64,000 nt of DNA. It comes from Mycolicibacter virginiensis (lineage in GTDB: Bacteria; Actinomycetota; Actinomycetes; Mycobacteriales; Mycobacteriaceae). A program made the translations under genes and the position numbers. Under the pieces are notes generated by a model. The model was not told the DNA's origin and ran no database searches. It saw only the letters and a list, made by a program, of their open reading frames with translations. Where the stretch lies: the NCBI RefSeq assembly GCF_022374935.2, contig NZ_CP092430.2:3348001-3412000 (forward strand), read 5' to 3'. Every line of letters starts with the position of its first letter. Position 1 is the stretch's first letter. Of the stretch, positions 51,114 to 57,829 are shown one piece after another.

Positions 51114-52100
51114 TTACGAACTGATCTCGGAACCGACTGCCAAGCCGCCCGCGGATCCGGTGGCCAGATCCACCAGGTCGCGAAGCTCCCGGTTCACCAC
51201 TGCAGGGTGTTCGAGGATCGAGCAGTGTCCCCCGCTGACCTCGACGAACCGGGCGAGATTGGGTGCGGTGTCGGCGATCCGCTGTGATGCCCGCAGCGGC
51301 AACAGCCGGTCCCGGGTGCTGCCGATGACCAAGGTGGGCACGGTCAGACCATCGAGGTTGATGAAGGATGCCGGGCCGAGCGCGTCGATAAGCGCCCGCA
51401 CCCAGTGGCCGCGGCTGGCGGCCGGCGTCTTGGCGAACAGGTCGCAGATCAACGAGGTGACCCACGGATCGGCCGCACCGCCGACAGCGAGCATGTGCAC
51501 GAATCGCCGCACCGCCAGGTTCGCCGGGCCGACGATCGGCACGTTGCCAAACGCCAGCAACCCGCGACGCGCTGCCTGCACCCGGGCCCGCTGTAGGGGC
51601 GGTGGCACCTGGAACAGTTCGACCTCGGCCAGCAGGTTGCCGATGGTGGTGTTGATCAGCGCTACCGCATCGGCACGCTCATGCACCTGGTGCCGGTAGC
51701 GGTCCGACCAGGAACTGATCGCAATGCCGCCCATCGAGTGTCCGGCGATGACCGCACGCTCCCCCGGCGCCAGGGTGGCCTCAAGGACCGAGTCCAGGTC
51801 GGATGCCAGGTGCGTCAGGCTGTATCCACCACGCTTGGGGACGCCACTACGGCCGTGGCCGCGGTGGTCGTAGGCGATCACCCGGTGATCGGCGCTCAGG
51901 TCGGCAATCTGCTGTCCCCACACCCCGATGGCGCAGGTGATGCCGTGCGCCAGCACGATCGGATAGCCGTCGGCCGGCCCGAAGACCTGGGTGTGCAGCT
52001 TTGTTCCGTCGGCCGCCCGGACCGCTATGGTGCGGGCCGGCGGCAGCTCCGCCGGGAATTTGCCGACACTTCGCCGCCGACTGGACCGTTGAGCACTCAT
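51114..52100 (-). CDS. Alpha/beta hydrolase
   Basis: 328 residues from ATG at 52100, with GAGGTGG just upstream. The fold is clear: VLAHGITCAIGVW, YDHRGHGRSG, the nucleophile elbow AGHSMGGIAISSW, VIGSTRDRLLP and the catalytic His in SGGHCSILEHP. The substrate is unknown; such enzymes act as esterases or as C-C or epoxide hydrolases. The basic N-terminus (SAQRSSRRRSVG) is not a signal peptide. A start at 52178 is possible but has no supporting RBS. Confidence 0.87.
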   Translation of the reverse strand: MSAQRSSRRRSVGKFPAELPPARTIAVRAADGTKLHTQVFGPADGYPIVLAHGITCAIGVWGQQIADLSADHRVIAYDHRGHGRSGVPKRGGYSLTHLASDLDSVLEATLAPGERAVIAGHSMGGIAISSWSDRYRHQVHERADAVALINTTIGNLLAEVELFQVPPPLQRARVQAARRGLLAFGNVPIVGPANLAVRRFVHMLAVGGAADPWVTSLICDLFAKTPAASRGHWVRALIDALGPASFINLDGLTVPTLVIGSTRDRLLPLRASQRIADTAPNLARFVEVSGGHCSILEHPAVVNRELRDLVDLATGSAGGLAVGSEISS

Positions 52101-52198
52101 CGCCACCTCATCGGAAATGCGGCAACGCTGCCGCATCGCGAGCATACGCCTGCGTGGACTAGGTTTTCGGGAAGGCACTATTGACGAAGGGTTCGCCC

Positions 52199-53173
52199 AT
52201 GCGCGCGGTACAGATTTCCCAACTCGACGGACCGGCAGCTGCCCAGGTAGTCGATCTCGACGAGCCGGCCGGTGCGGGTCTGGTGGTCATCGACGTACAC
52301 GCCGCCGGGGTGGCGTTTCCCGATGTGTTGCAGTCTCGTGGGCTCTATCAGCACAAACCGGAGCTGCCGTTCGTGCCGGGCGGCGAGGCAGCCGGTGTGG
52401 TGCGCAGCGCCCCGGACGGCGCGCATGTGCGCCCCGGTGACCGCGTGGCGGTTTTGACCATGCTCAACGGCGGGATGGCGCAGGTGATCGCGGTGCCCGC
52501 CGCCCAGGTGTTCAAGCTGCCGGACACGGTGTCGTTCGAGGCCGGTGCCGGGCTGCTGTTCAACGACCTGACGGTGTTGTTCGCGCTGACCACGCGCGGC
52601 CAGCTGGCCGAAGGCGCCACGGTGCTGGTGCACGGCGCCGCCGGTGGGATCGGTACCTCAACGCTGCGGCTGGCCGGGCCGCTGGGGGCATCCCGGGTGA
52701 TCGCGGTGGTCTCGACCGAGGCTAAAGCCGAGGTGGCCAGGGCTGCCGGCGCCACCGACACGGTGCTCGCCGATGGGTTCCGCGAGGCGGTGGCCGAGTT
52801 GACCGGCGGGCGCGGCGTGGACCTGGTGCTCGACCCGGTGGGCGGTGACCGCGTCACCGACTCGCTGCGCTCCCTGGCCCCCGGCGGAAAGCTGTTGGTG
52901 GTGGGCTTCACCGGTGGCGACATCCCGACGGTCAAGGTGAACCGGCTGCTGCTCAACAACATCGACGTGGTAGGCGTTGGCTGGGGTGCGTGGGTGATGT
53001 CGCACCCGGGCGAGCTGGAGCGCCAATGGGACGCGTTGGAGCCGCTGCTGGCCTCCGGGAAGGTGGCCGCGCCGCAACCGGATGTGTTCGGCCTCGATCG
53101 GGCCGCCGATGCGTTGGCCGCGTTGGAGAATCGCACCGCGGCCGGCAAGGTCGTGCTGCGGATGCGCGATTAA
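52199..53173 (+). CDS. fadB4: NADPH:quinone oxidoreductase/zinc-free MDR enzyme, FadB4-like
   Basis: 324 residues from ATG at 52199. GroES-like N-terminus (VDVHAAGVAFPDVLQSRG...PFVPGGEAAGVV) and Rossmann GAAGGIGTS, without the structural zinc Cys set. It is the type annotated as FadB4 in M. tuberculosis, where it follows fadE23; here it lies about 33 kb away from fadE23. Proposed role: NADPH-dependent quinone or enoyl reduction. It is divergent from the hydrolase. Confidence 0.82.
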   Translation: MRAVQISQLDGPAAAQVVDLDEPAGAGLVVIDVHAAGVAFPDVLQSRGLYQHKPELPFVPGGEAAGVVRSAPDGAHVRPGDRVAVLTMLNGGMAQVIAVPAAQVFKLPDTVSFEAGAGLLFNDLTVLFALTTRGQLAEGATVLVHGAAGGIGTSTLRLAGPLGASRVIAVVSTEAKAEVARAAGATDTVLADGFREAVAELTGGRGVDLVLDPVGGDRVTDSLRSLAPGGKLLVVGFTGGDIPTVKVNRLLLNNIDVVGVGWGAWVMSHPGELERQWDALEPLLASGKVAAPQPDVFGLDRAADALAALENRTAAGKVVLRMRD

Positions 53174-53212
53174 GCCCCGCAGGGAGCCGATCCAGCTCCT
53201 CAACCGCACAGA

Positions 53213-53340
53213 GCCGGCCTCCACCGTTGTCGTGCGCTCGAAGGCATTCCCCTGATTCCTCTTGTGCCGCTGCGTCGTCCGTAGACGCCTTCGGCGTTGC
53301 TCGGCCGTTCGCGTACCCGGCTGGAACAGTCCTTGACGCG
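53213..53340 (-). pseudogene. Decayed fragment of a paralogue of the gene at 55768
   Basis: On the minus strand the DNA from 53299 down to 53266 matches the segment encoding AEGVYGRRSG in the gene at 55768-56271 at about 29 of 33 bases. Similarity continues past it (39-nt block with about three quarters identity, covering SAIERI-like codons) but with one-base length changes on both sides, so the frame is broken. No intact start or family C-terminus is left. Limits are approximate. Confidence 0.6.
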
Positions 53341-53387
53341 AATTCGACAAGTACCGGGCATGACCCGCCCAGCGGCTATCACGCACA

Positions 53388-53424
53388 TAGTTGACCAACC
53401 ACGTTGACCAACCCTGGTCAACTA
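53388..53424. promoter_or_regulatory. Antitoxin operator: three TTGACCA elements
   Basis: TAGTTGACCA (53388-53397) is mirrored by TGGTCAACTA (53415-53424), and a second direct copy GTTGACCA (53403-53410) forms an inner 8-bp inverted repeat with TGGTCAAC (53415-53422) over a 4-nt spacer. The block ends 16 bp before the antitoxin start, which fits conditional autoregulation of a toxin-antitoxin operon. Confidence 0.65.
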
Positions 53425-53439
53425 CTTAGCATCGATACG

Positions 53440-53661
53440 ATGAAGCAGGTCAAGGTCCAGTACGCCAAGACGCACCTGTCTGCGCTGATCGCCGCCGTCG
53501 AGGGCGGCGAAGAGTTTGTCATTGCCCGCGGTGACAGCCCAGCCGCCCGTTTGGTCCCGCTCGCCAGCCAAGATGATCGCGAACTCGGCTTCGTCGCCTA
53601 TGCGGTGCCCGACGAATTCTTCGACCCACTTCCCGAAGAAGAACTCACCGCATGGCAGTGA
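53440..53661 (+). CDS. vapB: Type II antitoxin, Phd/YefM family (VapB)
   Basis: 73 residues. MKQVKVQYAKTHLSALIAAVEGGEEFVIARGDSPAARLVPL is the typical Phd/YefM DNA-binding part, and the acidic C-terminus (EFFDPLPEEELTAW) is the toxin-neutralising region. No Shine-Dalgarno element precedes the ATG; the mRNA may be leaderless or nearly so. It overlaps the toxin gene by 10 nt. Confidence 0.87.
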   Translation: MKQVKVQYAKTHLSALIAAVEGGEEFVIARGDSPAARLVPLASQDDRELGFVAYAVPDEFFDPLPEEELTAWQ

Positions 53662-54053
53662 CAGTGACGTACCTGCTGGACACCCATGCTCTGCTGTGGG
53701 CACTCACGGCCCCTTCCCGCCTGGGACGGAATGCCCGCGAGGTCCTCACCGATCGGTCCGTCGCCATCGTCGTGTCGTCGGTGTCAGCATGGGAACTGTC
53801 CACCAAGCAGCGACTAGGCAAGCTTCCCCAAGCAGATGCAATCCTTGGCGCCTATTCCAGGCATCTCGATCGCTTGGGTGCCACCAGATTGCCGATCACC
53901 GACGAACACGCACTACTGGCCGGACGACTCGACTGGGATCATCGGGACCCGTTTGATCGGATGCTGGCCGCCCAGGCGATCATCCAGTCGATGACTCTCA
54001 TCACCGGTGATGCCGCATTCGCCGGCCTTGCCGGCGTCCCTATGGTGTGGTGA
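53652..54053 (+). CDS. vapC: PIN-domain toxin VapC
   Basis: 133 residues. The PIN ribonuclease acidic set is present: Asp10 (LLDTHALLW), Glu48 (SAWELSTK), Asp99/Asp102 (HRDPFDRM) and Asp120 (ITGDAAF). Such toxins cleave specific RNAs, often tRNA or rRNA, when released from the antitoxin. Start overlaps the antitoxin gene. Confidence 0.9.
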   Translation: MAVTVTYLLDTHALLWALTAPSRLGRNAREVLTDRSVAIVVSSVSAWELSTKQRLGKLPQADAILGAYSRHLDRLGATRLPITDEHALLAGRLDWDHRDPFDRMLAAQAIIQSMTLITGDAAFAGLAGVPMVW

Positions 54054-54106
54054 CTGTCCACGGATCGCCAGACCAACGCCGAGTTCTTCAAACCGAGAGG
54101 AATCCG

Positions 54107-54928
54107 ATGCCGGACCAGCGTTCTCCGCACAGTGACAGTGCCCTGCTCGACGCCGTCGAGCAGTCACCGAAAGCTGTGGCGGTACACGATAAATCGGCGT
54201 GGGTCGGAATCTTCGCCGCCGACGGGCAGGTGAACGATCCGGTCGGGTCGACTCCCCACGTCGGCACGGCCGCCATCGGGCGGTTCTTCGATACCTTCAT
54301 CGCACCGAACACCATCGCTTTTGACGTGCAGAACGACGTAGTCGCGGGGATGTCGGTGCTACGAGACCTCACGGTGCACACCACCATGTCAACGGGCGTC
54401 ACCATGCATATCCCGATGCACCTGCGCTATGACCTGGCCTCGCATGGGCCAGACGGCTCGCTGAAGATCCAAAGGTTGTTCGCGCACTGGGAGCTACAGA
54501 AGATGGTCGGCCAGTTGCTGACCTCCGGGGGCCGCGGCCTGCTGGCCTCGGTGATCCTGGGCCCCCAGCTGCTTCGGCACCAGGGGCTTTCCGGCTGCGC
54601 AGGATTCCTGCGCGGCCTTTCCGGGGTGCGCAAGCGTGGGAAGCGTCGGGTCGAGAACCTTGTCGCGGCGCTGGCGCAGCGTGACGCGGCCGCGGTTTCG
54701 GCGCTGCTGACTCCCGATGCCACGCTGAGCCTGGACGGTGTTTCGGAGACCACGGTGGCCGAGTTCGTCTCAACGGCACAGCACCTGACGGTCGAAAAAC
54801 TCTTGGCCGCAGGGCATACCGTCACTGCGACGGTGCACCTGGATGGCCGACGCGGGGTGGGGTTGTTCGAGTTCTCCAAAGAGGGCGCGGACCGGGGCGC
54901 GATTTCCGCTGTCCGCCTCTATATCTGA
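54107..54928 (+). CDS. Tandem NTF2/SnoaL-like protein
   Basis: 273 residues from ATG at 54107 (GAGAGGAA upstream). Residues 15-135 read as an NTF2/ketosteroid-isomerase-like domain (DKSAWVGIFAADGQVNDPVGSTPHVGTAAIGRFFDTFI). A linker with a helix and basic residues follows, then a second, shorter similar domain (NLVAALAQRDAAAVSALLTPDATLSLDG) from about 195. Function is unassigned; the fold hosts isomerases, hydrolases and binding proteins. The stop lies in a strong terminator shared with the convergent gene. Confidence 0.75.
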   Translation: MPDQRSPHSDSALLDAVEQSPKAVAVHDKSAWVGIFAADGQVNDPVGSTPHVGTAAIGRFFDTFIAPNTIAFDVQNDVVAGMSVLRDLTVHTTMSTGVTMHIPMHLRYDLASHGPDGSLKIQRLFAHWELQKMVGQLLTSGGRGLLASVILGPQLLRHQGLSGCAGFLRGLSGVRKRGKRRVENLVAALAQRDAAAVSALLTPDATLSLDGVSETTVAEFVSTAQHLTVEKLLAAGHTVTATVHLDGRRGVGLFEFSKEGADRGAISAVRLYI

Positions 54929-54938
54929 GGCGGACAGC
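54908..54938. terminator. Bidirectional terminator between convergent genes
   Basis: GCTGTCCGCCTC (54908-54919) pairs perfectly with GAGGCGGACAGC (54927-54938) around a 7-nt loop. The stem overlaps the end of the NTF2-like gene and reaches the stop codon of the reductase-like gene. Confidence 0.82.
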
Positions 54939-55693
54939 TACAGCACGCCGGGAATGATCGCCTTGCGGTTGGGCGGGTAATCGGGGAACTTCTGCTGGTA
55001 CCACTTGTGGGTGGCCATCGCCCTGGGCCCCAGGTTCGCGATGGAGAAGAGCAGGAAGATCAGGCCCGGAAGCGTCCAGGCCATGATCGCCCAGCCCGCC
55101 CACAAGACGAGTTCACCGAAGTAGTTGCCCGAAGACACCCAGCGATACACCCCGCCGTACGGGATGCTGTACCCGCTGCTGCCATCGGCGCGCAGACCGA
55201 TCAGGATGCGATCGGCCTGGAAGTTGATCCCCCAGCCGATCACTGCCACGGCCAGGCCCAGGATGAAGCGGGGGTCGACAAACCAACGCTCCTGCTGCAG
55301 GTGCGGGGCCAACGCCACGGCGTAGCCGTTGGCGAACCCGTTGACGGCGTTGAAGACGAAGCCGAAGGCGATACCGGAGATCGGGAAACGTTTGTCATCG
55401 CCCTTGCGGCTCAGCGGATAGATCAACCCGCGATAGAGATAGTGGCACTGCCACAGTGCGTACAACACGATCGCCGGTGCCCCATGCGAGTGCGCCACCA
55501 GCCAGAACGTCACGGTAAAAGCCCACCATTGGGGGCATTCGAACGTCAGCCAGCTGATCTTTCCCGGCAGCGTGAAGCGGTCGTCCGGACTGGCGAAGCG
55601 GCCATAAGGGTTGGTGAACCAGAAGCTGCTGGCGAAGGTGACGATCGTCAAGACGACTAGAAAGACGACAGCGGCGTGATACAGACCGGCCAT
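54938..55693 (-). CDS. Steroid 5-alpha-reductase-like membrane protein
   Basis: 251 residues with about six helices. The C-terminal steroid-dehydrogenase-type domain is recognisable: FQADRILIGLRADGSSGYSIPYGGVYRWVSSGNYFGELVLWAGWAI and the ending HKWYQQKFPDYPPNRKAIIPGVL. The family reduces delta-4 double bonds of 3-oxosteroids or related lipids with NADPH, or methylates in related branches. The substrate here is unknown. ATG at 55693 (AGAGG upstream) is chosen over the upstream in-frame start at 55735. Confidence 0.83.
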   Translation of the reverse strand: MAGLYHAAVVFLVVLTIVTFASSFWFTNPYGRFASPDDRFTLPGKISWLTFECPQWWAFTVTFWLVAHSHGAPAIVLYALWQCHYLYRGLIYPLSRKGDDKRFPISGIAFGFVFNAVNGFANGYAVALAPHLQQERWFVDPRFILGLAVAVIGWGINFQADRILIGLRADGSSGYSIPYGGVYRWVSSGNYFGELVLWAGWAIMAWTLPGLIFLLFSIANLGPRAMATHKWYQQKFPDYPPNRKAIIPGVL

Positions 55694-55767
55694 GGGGAAC
55701 CTCTCATCGAAGGATGCTAGGCAGTAGTAGCACATGTGGCCGCTGCGATCGCGCTGCGGATGCGTGA

Positions 55768-56271
55768 CTAACCTGCGGAGTCGTCCCGCCTGCCGGGTGC
55801 GAAGTAGTCGAACGCGGCCCGCATGTCGCTGAGTTTGCCGTCGGTGCCCTGCAGCGAGAGTGTTACGTGGCCAAAGGATTTGGCGCCCAGCCGCTCAGGT
55901 CTCGGGAACGCTGACGCGTTGTCGAGGAACAAGTGGGCCAGCTGCACCCGGCCGGTATCCGCGGTGGTGATGCGCTCGATGGCACTCCACGGGATCACCC
56001 GGTTGCCGCTGCGCCGCCCGTAGACACCTTCGGCGTCGATGCGGACCTCGGCTCCGGAGGAGAACAACCGCGATATCAGCACCGCCACAGCGAAACCGAA
56101 GAAGACGATCGCGATCCACCCGAAGACGTGCAGGGCCTGCGGCGACCAGCCGCGGATCGGCCCCACCGGCCCGAACCCACCGGCCAACCGCACCCCGATC
56201 AGGACGAACGCGACTGCGATGGCGAGCAGCGAGGCGATTTTGCGACGGTCCGGATGCGCTTCAAACGGCAT
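55768..56271 (-). CDS. STM3941-like two-helix membrane protein
   Basis: 167 residues. Two N-terminal helices (IASLLAIAVAFVLIGVRLAGG and VFGWIAIVFFGFAVAVLIS) are followed by a PH-like soluble domain: EVRIDAEGVYGRRSGNRVIPWSAIERITT. The assignment to the STM3941 family is from pattern memory; function unknown. A decayed second copy of its middle part lies 2.4 kb away at 53213-53340. Confidence 0.72.
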   Translation of the reverse strand: MPFEAHPDRRKIASLLAIAVAFVLIGVRLAGGFGPVGPIRGWSPQALHVFGWIAIVFFGFAVAVLISRLFSSGAEVRIDAEGVYGRRSGNRVIPWSAIERITTADTGRVQLAHLFLDNASAFPRPERLGAKSFGHVTLSLQGTDGKLSDMRAAFDYFAPGRRDDSAG

Positions 56272-56341
56272 GTGCCCTCCCCTGTCGACGGGGATGACTC
56301 TAGTGCGCGACGGCGGCGGCGCCTCTACAACTGACGAGCGG

Positions 56342-56725
56342 CTAGGGCTCGCTGATGCGCGCCTTGAACTCCGGACACTCGACCAGAGGCGTGTGGGTGC
56401 AGGTGACGGCGTGGGTGAGGCTGTCACGCATGCGGGTGAGGCGGGCGATTTCGTCATCGACTTGGCGAGCCTTCTCCGCCATTCGTGCACGTAGTTCGGT
56501 GTCGCTGGGGGTGGCCCGCAGAAAGCGCTCGATCTGAGCAAGCGTGAATCCGGCCGCTTTGGCACAGCTGATCAAGGCGAGCCGGTCAAGCACCGCCGGT
56601 TCGTAGGTGCGACGCAGGCCGTTGCGCTCACCGGAGCTGATCAACCCGCGCCGCTCATAGAACCGCAGCGCCGATGACGCCAGACCGGATCGACTCGCCA
56701 CCTCAGCAATGTCCAGCATCACCAT
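56342..56725 (-). CDS. MerR family transcriptional regulator
   Basis: 127 residues. LDIAEVASRSGLASSALRFYERRGLISSGERNGLRRTY is the winged HTH, followed by the coiled-coil dimerisation helix, and the C-terminal CTHTPLVECPEF has two Cys that might sense metal or redox state. It is divergent from the hydrolase at 56799, and the gap has a promoter of MerR type. Confidence 0.9.
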   Translation of the reverse strand: MVMLDIAEVASRSGLASSALRFYERRGLISSGERNGLRRTYEPAVLDRLALISCAKAAGFTLAQIERFLRATPSDTELRARMAEKARQVDDEIARLTRMRDSLTHAVTCTHTPLVECPEFKARISEP

Positions 56726-56729
56726 CCCC

Positions 56730-56760
56730 TTGACTTGAAGCGTGGTTCAAGTCAGACACT
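56730..56760 (+). promoter_or_regulatory. MerR-type promoter with 19-bp spacer
   Basis: TTGACT (56730-56735) and GACACT (56755-56760) are spaced by 19 bp, the over-long spacing that MerR activators correct. Between and over them lies a perfect inverted repeat TGACTTGAA (56731-56739) / TTCAAGTCA (56746-56754). It points at the alpha/beta hydrolase gene. Confidence 0.65.
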
Positions 56761-56798
56761 AGCGACGAAGCGCCGCCAAGGAAAGGACACCGAGCGCC

Positions 56799-57731
56799 AT
56801 GCCACTACATCCGCAGGTCCAAGCCCATTTGGAACGACTGGCCGGCAGCAACTTCGCCGACCTGCACACGTTCGCCCCGGAGCAGGTCCGCCAGGCCATG
56901 CGTCTGATGACCCAAAGCCTGGGCACCGGCGAAGCCGTCGCACGCGTTTGCGACCGCGCCATCTCCACCCGAGCCGGCGAGCTGCCGGTTCGGATCTACC
57001 ATCCGCAGCCAGACGAACGGCGCCCGGTGATCGTGTTCTTCCACGGCGGCGGTTTCGTGCTGGGCGACCTCGACACCCACGACGGGCTGGCCCGGGCGCT
57101 GGCGAACCGCACCGGCCGCGTCGTCGTCTCGGTCGACTATCCCCTAGCCCCGGAGCACAAGTACCCGGCAGCGATCAACGCCGGCTTCGCTGCCACGCAG
57201 TGGGTTGCCCTGCACGGCGGCGAAATCGGCGCCGACGGCACAGACATCGCTGTCGCCGGTGACAGTGCCGGCGGGAATCTCGCTGCTGTGGTCGCGCTGA
57301 TGGCTCGCGACGCCGGCGCCCCGGCCATCACGCACCAGGTACTGATCTACCCGGACTTGGATTTTCGGCGATCGAATGTCTCCATCCAAGAATTCGCGGG
57401 ACAGTACGGCAACATCAGTCGAGCAACCCAGCAGTGGTTCATGAACCACTACCTCAACGATGCTCACGAGAAGCTCGATGCTCACGTCTCGCCGCTGCTG
57501 GCACCCAGCCTCAAGCAGCTTCCTCCGGCGCTCATCGTCACCGCGGAATTCGACGCCCTGCGCGACGAGGGCGGACAGTACGGCGCCCGACTCCAGCAAG
57601 CGGGTGTCCCCACCACCGTCAATCGCTATGACGGGATGATCCACGAGTTCATGCGCTGGCCCTTCGACGACGCGGCCCGGGCGCTCGAGGACATCGCCGC
57701 CGCTCTGCCAGCCGTGCCCCCGCCGAATTGA
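56799..57731 (+). CDS. Alpha/beta hydrolase, hormone-sensitive-lipase family
   Basis: 310 residues. The HSL signature HGGGFVLGD (82-90) and nucleophile elbow GDSAGGN (Ser156) are present, with acid and His near AEFDALRDEG and DGMIHEFMRW. Such proteins hydrolyse short to medium acyl esters. The divergent MerR regulator and 19-bp-spacer promoter imply inducible expression. No signal peptide, so cytoplasmic. Confidence 0.9.
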   Translation: MPLHPQVQAHLERLAGSNFADLHTFAPEQVRQAMRLMTQSLGTGEAVARVCDRAISTRAGELPVRIYHPQPDERRPVIVFFHGGGFVLGDLDTHDGLARALANRTGRVVVSVDYPLAPEHKYPAAINAGFAATQWVALHGGEIGADGTDIAVAGDSAGGNLAAVVALMARDAGAPAITHQVLIYPDLDFRRSNVSIQEFAGQYGNISRATQQWFMNHYLNDAHEKLDAHVSPLLAPSLKQLPPALIVTAEFDALRDEGGQYGARLQQAGVPTTVNRYDGMIHEFMRWPFDDAARALEDIAAALPAVPPPN

Positions 57732-57780
57732 GCCCAGGGAATATACGTTGCGTCTGGCCAGCCATCGCCTAGTCTATTCA

Positions 57781-57797
57781 CTGGACACTATGTCCAG
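57781..57797. promoter_or_regulatory. Palindromic operator candidate before the monooxygenase
   Basis: CTGGACA-CTA-TGTCCAG is a 7-bp perfect inverted repeat around a 3-nt centre, 32 bp before the monooxygenase start. The TetR gene co-transcribed downstream (59653) is a natural candidate regulator. Confidence 0.6.
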
Positions 57798-57829
57798 CGA
57801 GCTATCGATGACGCAAGGAGCACGAGGCG

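Noticed and set aside
53200..53421. 73-codon minus-strand gene containing NAEGVYGRRSG
   Set aside because: The frame mixes a fragment of a decayed paralogue with unrelated upstream sequence and has no ribosome binding site; treated as a pseudogene remnant.
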